Assembly: GCA_965644295.1 (NCBI GenBank)
Contig: CBFFRP010000093.1
Location: 1 to 29,212 of the forward strand
Length of the DNA: 29,212 bases
Source of the DNA: Paraphysomonas bandaiensis
Taxonomy: Eukaryota; Chrysophyceae
Direction of reading: 5' to 3'
In this document: piece by piece, positions 1 to 9,555 of the stretch
How positions within the stretch are numbered: the first letter of the stretch is position 1
Layout of the letters: the number at the start of each line of letters is the position of its first letter
Notes under the pieces: generated by a model
Database searches by the model: none
What the model was told of the DNA's origin: nothing
The model's input: the letters and a program-made list of their open reading frames with translations, nothing else
Position numbers and translations under genes: made by a program

Positions 1-117
1 GGTAAAGTGATTTCACCAGGTTTCATATATGGAAAAGTTTCATATAAGTGCTTATTTGAAGTCTGTATTAATATTAGTTATAACTTAGTTGTTGTATATT
101 ATCAATTTAGACTAAAC

Positions 118-143
118 CATAGTCTGTAACCATAGTCTGTAAC
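118..143. repeat. 13-bp tandem duplication
   Basis: The 13-mer catagtctgtaac occurs twice back to back, at 118-130 and 131-143, in AT-rich DNA downstream of the piggyBac-like gene. It is probably a replication-slippage duplication. The first 198 bases hold no other feature I can support. Confidence 0.8.
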
Positions 144-198
144 CAATGATATAAAGTGGAATTATTACAACACTGAGTAAACCAATCACGGTACCCCT

Positions 199-1632
199 CT
201 ATTCTATAGTTTCCTTAGATAGAGTATCAGCATGTGTGTACAGTTCGCTAGCTAACGCGTTACAGAAACTATAATAATCAATACTATTTGTATCTATCGA
301 ACGAATATTACAATACGCATGGAATGTATTTTGCAGAACACAGCCGAACGCAAACGAGCTAAACTTTCCTCTTTCGCCTAGATGCCCTCCACCACCATGC
401 CGATGAGGCCATATCCTCTCTTTAATCTGTAAATTGAATACATCACATGCTGCAAACATCTTACCATAGTCGGAGCACACAGGCACAGAATTGGTGGTAG
501 ACCTCGTAGGTGATCTATGATAAGCATTGGACAAGGCGGTATATTTCTTGCCATCCTTCGTATAAGAATGAACTATGAGTTCTTTACGCTGTTGATTCCA
601 CAGTCCATTCCACTGTCCTCGTATATTAACACCTTCACGAACTTTACGAGTGAGTGCTTGGAAGCGCTGTGGATTCACAGCCCCGATATATTTTACTTTC
701 TTCCTTGCAAGTCCCTCTCGTGCAGCTTCATCAAGATAATACGAGTCGAATACAAGAACAGTGCTACTCATTCGTGTAGAATTAAAAGAGTGTATGATTT
801 TGCCCCAGTGTTCCACTACAGCGCTGACAGGTATAGACTCTCCTAGATCAGCTATCGCATCATGCAACCACATGTCCAGCATGTATGCGTGTTTATTGGA
901 GAGCTTCACACACAACTCATACACCCACAAGCCCATTCGTTCAGGCTTCATATAAACTACTCTTATATTAGGACTATAGCCTATAAATCACTTGTTAACA
1001 ATAGTATTCAATAATTGATCAATATACACACCTGAGAAATGCAGCAACTTCTCATCGCCAGCTACAACATTGCCAATACCACGTAAAATAGATCTAAAAT
1101 TATGAGACAACTGCTTTGAATATCGACTATCAAATAAAAAGTTCGTTGTCACAATTTCCATGAATCGTATGCCCAGAGAATCAATCCTTGGATAACAATC
1201 CTTAAAGTGGTCTCGGTACCATATAAGTTGCTCACGCAATGGTCGCGAATGACGTATTACACCTCTTGGGGCATGTTGTTCTCCATAAATTCGAATCCAA
1301 ATTGCAAGAAGCTTATATATAGAACACAATGAAAGCAAAATTACTGATCCACAGTCATATGTCAAGTCGGCAGGGTCAATATCCTGGGCTATTTTCGTCA
1401 CAAGGGGTACTGTAACAAAACGCAAGAATATCTTGAGGAAGCTGGCAGTGCGAAAATTAAACGTAGGGTATCGATCTGCATCAACCGTATGAGGCAGATG
1501 GAATGACTCATTGGCCGAATCAACTGGTCTCCAACGCCCAATGATCTCTATTTCCTGAGCACGCTCTGAGCTTCTTGTCGCGTCATCTTCATCGTTGCAA
1601 AGAGAACCTGATTTGCGCTTTCGAAATGCCAT
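199..1632 (-). CDS. piggyBac-like transposase remnant (two exons)
   Basis: Exon 1 runs 1632-1032 and exon 2 runs 980-199. A 51-nt GT...TATAG intron (981-1031) joins HFSG to YSPNIRVVYMKPERMG, restoring the frame; the product would be about 460 residues, short for the usual 500-600. The DDE_Tnp_1_7 (piggyBac) fold is suggested by the order of blocks: an N-terminal helical part, GDEKLLHFSG, a KP-x2-MGLWVYEL block, VLVFDSYYLDEAA followed by KVKYIGAVNPQRF (second catalytic Asp region), and SDYGKMFAACDVFN followed by an aromatic/basic stretch and NTFHAYC (third Asp region). In the block where the first catalytic Asp normally lies the sequence reads ELCVKLSNKHAY, with no Asp. No Cys-rich zinc finger follows at the C-terminus. 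That suggests an inactive copy or a domesticated derivative. The family call is by motif recognition, not alignment. Start taken at the ATG at 1632, the first in the frame. Confidence 0.6.
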
Positions 1633-2059
1633 GTCAAACTATGAGTGAATGGGGGATATAATGAACTTACCAGCACATTAATTTGACCTGCAATTCGCTG
1701 ACTCAACACTGTGATATGAAGTGTGAAGTGTGGATCACATTGTCTGATTTCGACTGATTTTATGACAGTTATTTTATGTATGAAAATCGACGTTATTTTC
1801 AGTTTTTTTTCTATTTTTTTCAGTATGGTTGCAGACTATGGTTTAATCTAATTATATATATTATTTTAAAAATATTTTACTAAAATACTGTATTATATAT
1901 TGTTACTTCTCATATAAATCTACTGTATTACTACTTATGAAAATCTCACATCAACGTAACACTACTATATATATATTATGCACAGACAACACATACACGA
2001 AGTAATAAAATGCAGACACAATATCCCTGAATTAATTACGCTTCACCGAAAACGATATT
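1633..2059. other. AT-rich intergenic region
   Basis: This stretch has long A/T runs and several TATATA tracts and lies upstream of the piggyBac-like gene and downstream of the next minus-strand gene. I see no ORF, RNA gene or convincing terminal inverted repeat here. Confidence 0.6.
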
Positions 2060-3831
2060 TTATTTGAAGTAATTCTGCAACACTAAGTTCTCGTACAAAA
2101 TATTCTTCTTTTCCGCATCATGTAATCGATGCAGTCGATCAGTTTGATCTTGCACTGTAGACATAAGCATAAAAGAATTTCGACCATCACTACAATGAAC
2201 AGCTTGTTGAGGTGCAAGAGACACACCAGTATCATCACAAGCACCAAGAGAAGCAGTACGTGCCACAGGGATAGTAGGAGGTACAGGCGGTTCGGAAACA
2301 CCAACAATAGATGCAGGCTGAGCAGAGGGATCGTGCTGTACAGGTGAGGGAGCCACTTCTCTGCTTGATACGATCTGCTTCATCTCGTCTCTCAACTCCA
2401 TACACATAGCCTGGGACTCTTTCAGTTGTTACATCAACTCTTTGACGACAGCATCCTGGTGAAGGGGAGGGGGTGGATGAGGAATACCCCCATCCTGGTG
2501 GGTGGGAGGGGATGCATGAGAAATACTTCTATCCTCAATCGTGATTACTTCGTCATCATGGTACTTCCCCTGCACAATAAAAGTCAAAAGTTAAATAAAA
2601 TATCCAAAGCATAAAAGCAGACATTTCTTACGACTTTACTCCGCTTCGGTTTCTTAGAAGAGATCTTCTCGACCAGTTCCTGCGCCTTCTTCATGGCGCA
2701 GGCCTTCTTGCGCCGCCCACACACTTTTGGCACCACTATACTGTTGTCCGAATGAACTTTCTTGGTTCTCCGGCCAGCCCCCTTTCGCTTTCCTTCAGAG
2801 GGTTCCTGGTCCCAGCCATCCGTCTCAACAACAACAAATGACCCCGTTTCATCCTTGTTTGGTCCTCTCTCCGGGACATAGGTAAAGTCATGGATTTCAA
2901 ACCAATTACCTAAGGAAGATATCAGTCTATCATGGTCCTCAAACTCCAGAGGAAGATATCTGTATTCCTTCTTAAACTTCGAGATCCCCTGTACGCGGAA
3001 CCACTGTTCCATTGTGCCATCTGCTAACGGTAGAAGCATGGCATCATACCTTGGGGCAACGCACTTGGTCCGGAGTAAGCAGCCGACGTAAAATCTCTGG
3101 CCTCTACGGTCTTCGACGATTGCACGACTTATTGACAGGTTATCCAACCTCCTGTTATAATGAGCAGACAGCAATATATAGTGATATAATAGCCCACACT
3201 TATCATGGACCTCGAGGTCAATGAATAATTTCAGCGGGGTGTTATTAGGATCACTCATAAATGGTTTGTGAACAAAACATTGCTCACACCCTGCTAACGT
3301 AACAGAGAGTGACTCTGACGAAGATTTGAAGAGTGCAACGAATGTAGATAGGTAATCTACGGCGGCCACGTCACCGTTTCCGTCTGCTGTAGCAGCATTA
3401 GCAACCACATCAGTTGCTTCAGCAACTACATCAGTAGTATCAGTAACTACATCAGTTGCATCGGCAACTACATCAGTTGCAACATCAGCCACATCAGTTG
3501 CATCGGGAACTACATCAGCTGCAACATCAGCCACATCAGTTGCATCGGGAACTACATCATTTGCATCGGCAACTACATCAGCTGCAACATCAGCCCCATG
3601 AGTGGCATCAGCAACAGAATCAGTTGCATCAGCAATCACATCATAGGGGACAACCTGAGAATCTTCATCAAAAAGTCCACGCACTTCTTCCTTGTCTACT
3701 GTGTGACACGGTTCACACAATAACTTTAGAGCCGAACATCCCTTCTCTGCGATTATAAATTGTGACCCACATCGTGAGCACTGATCAAAATCATCAGTGT
3801 CACTAGTAGAAGAATCTGAGTCACAGCTCAT
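2060..3831 (-). CDS. acidic zinc-finger / coiled-coil protein of unknown function, interrupted by one in-frame TAA
   Basis: Exon 1 is 3831-2632 (400 codons, ATG start). A 62-nt intron (2570-2631, GTAAGA...TTGTGCAG) joins it in phase to exon 2 at 2569. Exon 2 reads 46 codons to a TAA at 2429-2431, then stays open for another 122 codons to 2060. Visible parts, in order: an Asp/Ser-rich N-terminus; a CxxC...CxxC zinc-binding motif (CSRC and CEPC); an Ala-Asp-Val repeat tract (about residues 65-145); a globular middle with CEQC; a Lys/Arg-rich nuclear-localisation-like stretch at the end of exon 1; a His/Pro-rich segment; and, past the TAA, a charged helical stretch (KESQAMCMELRDEMKQ). The gene is divergent from the DUF7869-type gene across the tandem array, so the two may form one mobile unit. 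I do not recognise the family. The TAA may be a recent nonsense mutation (CAA to TAA is one step) or the real end of the protein. Confidence 0.55.
3400..3640. repeat. coding minisatellite (Ala-Asp-Val repeats)
   Basis: Variants of acatcagttgcatcgg and gcaacatcagccacatc alternate here. On the minus strand they encode runs of DATDVADVAADVV-like repeats inside the acidic zinc-finger gene. Copies keep the reading frame although their lengths vary, in multiples of 3 nt. Confidence 0.8.
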
Positions 3832-4311
3832 AGTTTACTATATTAATATTATATGGTCAATGCCAAATATATATTAATATAGTAATATGGTCAACGTTGT
3901 GTGTATATATGTATATATATAATGGTGTGTTAAGTTATGCATATATATTATGGTCATGATGTGCGTGTTGTAAGCACTGCTCGTGCAGTGTGGTTGCGGT
4001 GTTGTGTGATGCACACCGCGTCCTCACCACACACTCATGACGCGTGTTCGATTCTCTTGTGGGGTGCTTTTGGTCAAATTCAAATTTTTTTTGTACGTGT
4101 TTTTCTATATGTTATGCTGCGCTTGATCTGTGGGGTGATCTGAGAGCATATTTGAAAATGCACTTCACTCACAATCATTCATATCATCATTATTATCACA
4201 CACACTACCACACTAACACAACACAGTAGCTCACAACACTAATAAGTTCTTCGAAGGTAATCACATTCATTTCTTGTAAATCTCTGTATGCGCTGTACTG
4301 CCTCTCAACAC
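3832..4311. other. divergent intergenic region, proximal part
   Basis: This is the upstream side of the acidic zinc-finger gene. It starts AT-rich with a near-repeat of atatggtcaa at about 3850 and 3887, passes through a GT-rich stretch at 3955-4030, and leads into the tandem array. No coding signal is convincing; the small ORFs are not supported by neighbouring frames. Confidence 0.5.
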
Positions 4312-5468
4312 CATAGTGTATGTTACGCTTTGCCCTGGCTCATAATCTGCTCCGTATGGTTCAGCATGTGCATGTGATGGCATCTGGTTCATACTTGTAT
4401 ATGTATGACTGTATATAGCGAATTAGAAATGCATCTAGCAGAGTGTGAGTCATTCTTTTGCCCCTGCACAAACTCTGCAACCGGCAGCTGAACGGGGTTT
4501 CACTGCAGGATGTAGCTTGTGCTGAGCGATGGCAATGAATGTTCACTTGTATAATAGTGTATGTTACGCTTTGCCCTGGCACATATTCTGCTCCATATGG
4601 CCATATGGTTCAGCATGTGCATGTGATGGCATCGGTTTCATACCGTATATGTATGGCAGTATAGCTAGAAAAGCATGTATTTTTGTACGTGATGTGATTC
4701 ATTTTTTTGCCCCTGCACAAACTCTGCAACCGGCAGCTGAACGGGGTTTCACTGCAGGATGTAGCTTGTGCTGAGCGATGGCAATGAATGTTCACTTGTA
4801 TAATAGTGTATGTTACGCTTTGCCCTGGCACATATTCTGCTCCATATGGCCATATGGTTCAGCATGTGCATGTGATGGCATCGGTTTCATACCGTATATG
4901 TATGGCAGTATAGCTAGAAAAGCATGTATTTTTGTACGTGATGTGATTCATTTTTTTGCCCCTGCACAAACTCTGCAACCGGCAGCTGAACGGGGTTTCA
5001 CTGCAGGATGTAGCTTGTGCTGAGCGATGGCAATGAATGTTCACTTGTATAATAGTGTATGTTACGCTTTGCCCTGGCACATATTCTGCTCCATATGGCC
5101 ATATGGTTCAGCATGTGCATGTGATGGCATCGGTTTCATACCGTATATGTATGGCAGTATAGCTAGAAAAGCATGTATTTTTGTACGTGATGTGATTCAT
5201 TTTTTTGCCCCTGCACAAACTCTGCAACCGGCAGCTGAACGGAGATTCACTGCAGGATGTAGCTTGTGCTGAGCGATGGCATTAAAAGTTTCACCTGTAT
5301 ATAAGTGTATGTTACGCTTTGCCCTGGCACATATTCTGCTCCATATGGCCATATGGTTCAGCATGTGCATGTGATGGCATCGGTTTCATACCGTGTATGT
5401 ATGGCAGTATAGCTAGAAAAGCATGTATTTTTGCACGTGGTGTGATTCACTTTTTTGCCCCTGCACGA
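4312..5468. repeat. 249-bp tandem array, about 4.6 copies
   Basis: The anchor agtgtatgttacgctttgcc recurs at about 4315, 4556, 4805, 5054 and 5304. Spacing is 241 for the first interval and 249 afterwards. The three middle units (from 4529, 4778 and 5027) are almost identical; the unit starting near 5027 differs by ggagattcac for ggggtttcac. The first copy is diverged and lacks 8 bp, and the last stops at about 5468. Each unit reads through as an 81-residue ORF on plus and a 73-residue ORF on minus, which is a by-product of the repeat. The array fills the space between the two divergent genes, where promoters would be expected. Confidence 0.95.
4593..4608. repeat. 16-bp perfect palindrome in each array unit
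   Basis: ccatatggccatatgg is its own reverse complement. It recurs at 4842-4857, 5091-5106 and 5340-5355. The first array copy has only one imperfect half (cgtatgg), which accounts for its 8-bp shorter period. So the palindrome arose by duplicating an 8-bp half before the array was amplified. It could be a dimeric protein-binding site. Confidence 0.9.
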
Positions 5469-5505
5469 ATAATTCCTTACTTCTTGTATATATTATTATG
5501 TAGTT

Positions 5506-8391
5506 ATGAAAGAACCGTTAGCCCTCTTAAATACATACAGCTCTTCTTGCTGCTGTATCATGTGCATGATGACATGTGCATGTGACGGTTGCTACTTGTA
5601 TCGCAACCGCGATCCAAGTGCAGCTTTGATAGCCAACCGGCTGCGCATAGTCTGTCTGGGAGAAATCCGTCGCCTCAATCGGGACGAGAAGAGGCTATAC
5701 CTGCTTAACAAATTCCGCACCTTCCAGGTAAATTTAAATGTTGATTCAATATACATATTTCAATATTCAATAGTAATATCTCGTTTGTATTTAATAGGTG
5801 CGGGTCACGAAGTACAAGAAGTATTAGTTTAGCATTGTGGTGGGGGAGGGGGATAATATGCACCTAGTGTGCCGTATGGGGTTCTGTTGTGCGTATGCGG
5901 TGTCCCATTGGTACGTGGACAACTTAATTTGTCGACTAAAACGAAGGGACATGAACTCTCTGACCGAGTTATCTACTAGCCCCCGGGCTATCCTATGTGA
6001 AGTATCGGACAAAAAGCTCATTGGGTTTGCGTCCAGATTTGGTATAAACTTAAATGTGGAACAGTTGGGTGCCCTCCGAATGTCAGATTCCGAACAGTCC
6101 GCTGTGTGTGCTGCGTGGATGACCTACTATTTTTCACTGGTGGGTGATCAAGTCCCCGACTCTGACTCGGAGATTCACCTCGAGCCCATTCCTAAGAAGA
6201 ATGTGTACTCGGAGTACCGCTTTGACATGGAACAGATTAGTGAGATACCACTTCAGCTTCAGACATTCCTGCAGATATGGAAGAAGATTTTCTCGTACGT
6301 CAAGGTTCGGAAATATAAGCAGAGTTGTGGGCATTGCAATACTTGTGCCATGCTTTCGGATAAGCGTCGCCAGTTCAGAGATCGAAGGGGGCGGGAGGAG
6401 ATTACGAATCTTTACGCCCTACACCGTCTAAGTACTATGCAGGAACGCCGTCGGTACTACTCCAGACGACTTGAAGCACAGCTCCCCCCACAGTTAGTAC
6501 TGTCCACCATTTCAGATGGTATGCAGCAAAATCATTGTATGCTTCCCTGGTTTGGACATAATAAGATGCCTGCCATCCACATCAAACAACACTTACAGGG
6601 TGTGTTGATGCATGGCAAAAATATGACAATATACAGGACTTTTGCCAATGTTGGTGGTGGTGCCAACCTTGCCATACATACATGGCTATTAAGTCTGGAT
6701 GAGCTACACCAGAAGGGAGAGTTGCCAAAGGTCCTCTATCATCAGATTGATGGTGGTTCAGAGAATGCTAACAAGGAAATGTATGCCATTTGTGAGCTGC
6801 TAGTAGCTTCCGGGCTTGTCGACAAGGTTGTCTTAACAAGACTTCCTGTCGGGCATACGCATGAAGACATTGATGCAAACTTTGCCCTTATATGGAGAAT
6901 GCTGCGTGATGAATACATCTGTACTCCCTCGGAATTTTCTACTCTGATTTATAGAGCATTGAAGAAGAAAGTTGAAGTTTCAGTGATAGACTTATTTGTC
7001 CTACCTGATTATTGCAAGATTTTGGAAGGGTGCATTGATGTAGATATCGGCCGCTTCGCAAAGGAGGAGTGGACCCAACTGCAGTTCACGTTTGAGAGGG
7101 TGGTCACTCCTGCCGAGTTGACTGAACATCCTCTTGGCGTGAAGACATCATATCGGGCATATGCCTCAGAGGAATACATCGAAATTGTCGAGGACACTGA
7201 CCAGCAGTCTCTCTGTGGCCTCGTTGCTCAACTTTGTGAAGTGGAGAGTTATCCTCTCCCTAGTGAAAAGCCCTTGAACTTCTTGAAGAATCTTCCAAGC
7301 GGTGACTTTTCCCCAGCCCCCTTCATAGCTGGATCTTTTGAGTTAACTTCAGCTCTGTGCAAGAAAATGATAGAACAATATTCAACGCATAAGCCGAAGG
7401 TGGCCGAGGAATGGAAAGAGTGGCTGGATATTTCTCCCAAGAGTAATAGTGCTCAAGATTTTGTCACCGAAATTGGTGGAATATTTATTCCACTAAGAGA
7501 TGTCCTATTCAGTGGGACTGGAGTGTCCGATTTTGAAGTGGAATGCAGACATAGAGGAGTACGCGGAGGGCTATATGGATCCCATGCAGACGGAATTAGG
7601 AGGGTCAAGGCTACGGCTTGTGTTCTACACAACGAGAACAAAACTTCCGGCGCAAGGAAGATACCCCCACGAGTTGTCGTCCGGAATTGTGATGGTTCTA
7701 CACCCACCGATATGGTCGGAGTCTTGCCCAATGTATACCCCGGCAGAGAAGAGCAGCGTGCGGCGAGGAAGAAGACAAATGTTGAAAGAAAAGAAGCACA
7801 TGCAAAGAAGGCGAGGCTTGATGCCAGGAGGAGGGAGGAAGGCTGGGATTGTGGTGATATAATCGTCAATGACTCAGACGATAGTAATCAATCTGGTATG
7901 TTATTGTGTTGTAGATATTATATTATTATGCCATGTTTATATCTGTACAATATCAGGACAAGAGGTGGAGTCATCATCGTCTGATGACGATGGTAACCCC
8001 TCTATCACGTATTCTCCTGGGGACGAAATTGTTACTGTGACTAGGATGCGTGGTATTGTCCATGCTGTCAATGATGATGGTACCTATCATCTTGTTTACA
8101 AAAGCAAGAAGAGATGTGGTGCCACCAGGGAGGATAAGTCAGTGCGCTCCAAATACTTCTCGCTTGCATCTGGTATACTTTATGTATATGCTTGTTTGTG
8201 TACTGTACCTAATATTGAATATAGCCCACCAGGATAAGCCTCATAATATTCCCTCCAGTAAAAGAGACAATATTCCGAGGTGGAGATATATCCAGGAACC
8301 CACTAAGGAGTGGGTAGACACAGGTGCAGTTGATTCTGCTTCTATTATTACTGGTAAACGTACCAGAAGTTCAGTTGATTATCGCTTGTAA
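5506..8391 (+). CDS. DUF7869-type transposase-like protein with Tudor-like C-terminus
   Basis: Exons are 5506-5727, 5798-7895, 7957-8172 and 8225-8391. Introns of 70, 61 and 52 nt (GTAAAT...TAATAG, GTATGT...ATCAG, GTATAC...ATATAG) restore the frame, giving about 900 codons. N-terminal Cys residues (CACDGC) and a helical LRIVCLGEIRRLNRDEKRLY segment precede a VCRMGFCCAYAVS block and a CGHCNTC zinc-like motif near 6330. The core follows: ISDGMQQNHCMLP (Asp codon 6515-6517), YHQIDGGSENAN (Asp codon 6749-6751) and LPVGHTHEDIDANFALIW (6842-6895), the blocks I associate with DUF7869 proteins of plant and algal genomes. An RNase H-like DDE/D active site is an inference from their spacing. A basic region (7740-7850) and acidic linker lead to GDEIVTVTRMRGIVHAVNDD, resembling a Tudor or chromo-like barrel. 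A TAG at 5825-5827 lies in frame between KYKKY and FSIVVGEG. It is a nonsense mutation, or its AG serves as an alternative acceptor, which would also keep the frame. Confidence 0.65.
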
Positions 8392-8392
8392 G

Positions 8393-8434
8393 TATAGATA
8401 GCACTTTGTAATATATATAATAGTGCTATCTATA
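8393..8434. repeat. 13-bp perfect hairpin just after the transposase-like gene
   Basis: tatagatagcact (8393-8405) and agtgctatctata (8422-8434) are exact reverse complements with a 16-nt A/T-rich loop. The stem starts 1 nt after the stop codon of the transposase-like gene. It may be a 3'-end or histone-type stem-loop, or part of an element terminus. Confidence 0.85.
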
Positions 8435-8444
8435 GTATGCATGT

Positions 8445-8468
8445 ATTAACCGTTACATTAACCGTTAC
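8445..8468. repeat. 12-bp tandem duplication
   Basis: attaaccgttac occurs twice in direct succession (8445-8456, 8457-8468). The remaining sequence up to 8610 is AT-rich, and I see no gene in it. Confidence 0.85.
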
Positions 8469-8610
8469 ATTCTCACTTTTTGGACCTGTAACTAATATAA
8501 AACTTATTAAATGTCTCCAAAAACAGGTTCTCTTTACACCTACTACATTACTTATTGCAAAACATATAAAAAACACAACTTAAATCGACATTTTCAAAAT
8601 TTCACCAGGT

Positions 8611-9552
8611 TTAGAGCGCTTCTCCAGGTTTGTTCATCACATCAACTTTAGGTGACGCATAAGGACTGGTGCTTGGTCGGTAGAAATATTTATTCATTCT
8701 CTGAAACTCCTCCTTAGTTTTCTGATACAACGCAGGTGGAATCCTCCTCATATTCCTGGGCTTAATACGATCGGGAATACTATTCTTGGTCTGTAATCTC
8801 AATGGTTTAACATGTTGAATACCTTTCCAATCACAGGGCACAAACACATCAATTGCCTCCTCCTTTAGGAATTGAACCACATCAGTCGCACTAGCAAATT
8901 CCGAATTAACTCTAGACAACTCTCTTGCTTTCGCAACTGACACTTCCAGAAAATTCAAAATTCCTCCAAAACTACAAGGCTCTGGTATTAGGTCATCCTC
9001 CTCAGCACATTGATTAACTGGATTCTCCCATGGTTGTATAACTGAACCGGACACAATATAATTCTTCAGTTCCTCAACATCATCACTAACAACTGCCAAC
9101 TGAGACAGCAAATTATTTGAATCATTACTCGCTGATTTAATCATTTTGATAAATAATTCACTGAAATGTTCACATATTGTAGGCAATCCGATAATGATAT
9201 CCTTTGTCATTCCTTTCAAAATATACAGTTTAACCCATGCTCCGTACTCCTTATCATGATCTTTGAATACAATTTTCACTGGTACATATCCAGGTATGAC
9301 TACCTCCTGTCCATTTGCTACTCTCACTATTAATTTATTATAAATGACATCCTTTTCCAAAAAACGTTCATATCTCTTGTAAAACTTATCCGATATAAAA
9401 TTATTCGAACTGGCACCCGAATCAAACAAAACGATATCGACATCAATCTCTTCACTATCACTATTTACAATGACACCACAACGATGAGCAGCAGCTCTAA
9501 ACTCCTTGCATGAAAATTGATTCAAGTTCACAACTGCTGTTAACACCTCTAG
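8611..9552 (-). pseudogene. pol: Ty3/gypsy-like pol: aspartic protease and truncated reverse transcriptase
   Basis: This is the in-frame continuation of the upstream gag ORF after its UGA. A retropepsin-like protease is shown by VDIVLFDSGASSNNF (active-site Asp codon 9421-9423) and the later IIIGLP, which matches the hydrophobic-Gly second half of retropepsins. The C-terminal part, RRIPPALYQKTKEEF then RPSTSPYASPKVDVMNKPGE, is the conserved start of a Ty3/gypsy reverse transcriptase. The frame stops at 8611 where the next conserved block (R-x-CVDYR) should begin, and nothing downstream resembles RT, RNase H or integrase. The truncation falls in an imperfect direct repeat, aaacctggWgaa, seen on the minus strand on either side of agcgctct. 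The element is therefore non-autonomous, cut within RT. Confidence 0.85.
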
Positions 9553-9555
9553 TCA
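9546..9555 (-). promoter_or_regulatory. candidate gag-pol stop-codon readthrough signal, UGA CUAG
   Basis: On the minus strand the gag ORF ends ...GAT GAT GAT TTG TGA CTA GAG GTG. The same frame continues into the protease. UGA followed by CUA(G) is the established high-readthrough context known from plant and animal viruses and from some animal genes. Placement exactly between gag and protease in the same frame is what a readthrough retroelement would need. Function is an inference. Confidence 0.6.

Noticed and set aside
3990-4070. tRNA B-box-like gtgttcgattc
   Set aside because: No matching acceptor or T-stem could be formed.
4529-5272. Three identical 81-residue plus-strand ORFs and 73-residue minus-strand ORFs
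   Set aside because: They are translations of the tandem repeat in both directions; period 249 is divisible by three, so openness repeats automatically.
4312-5468. CRISPR-like array
   Set aside because: Units are contiguous 249-bp tandem copies without unique spacers, in a eukaryotic context.
1960-8610. Terminal inverted repeats bounding the two-gene unit
   Set aside because: I compared both flanks by eye and found no convincing inverted match or target duplication; the ends remain undefined.
10-8612. Shared tttcaccaggttt at about 11-23 and 8600-8612 as element ends
   Set aside because: Only 13 bp, same orientation, flanks do not extend the match, and the second copy belongs to the pol coding repeat.
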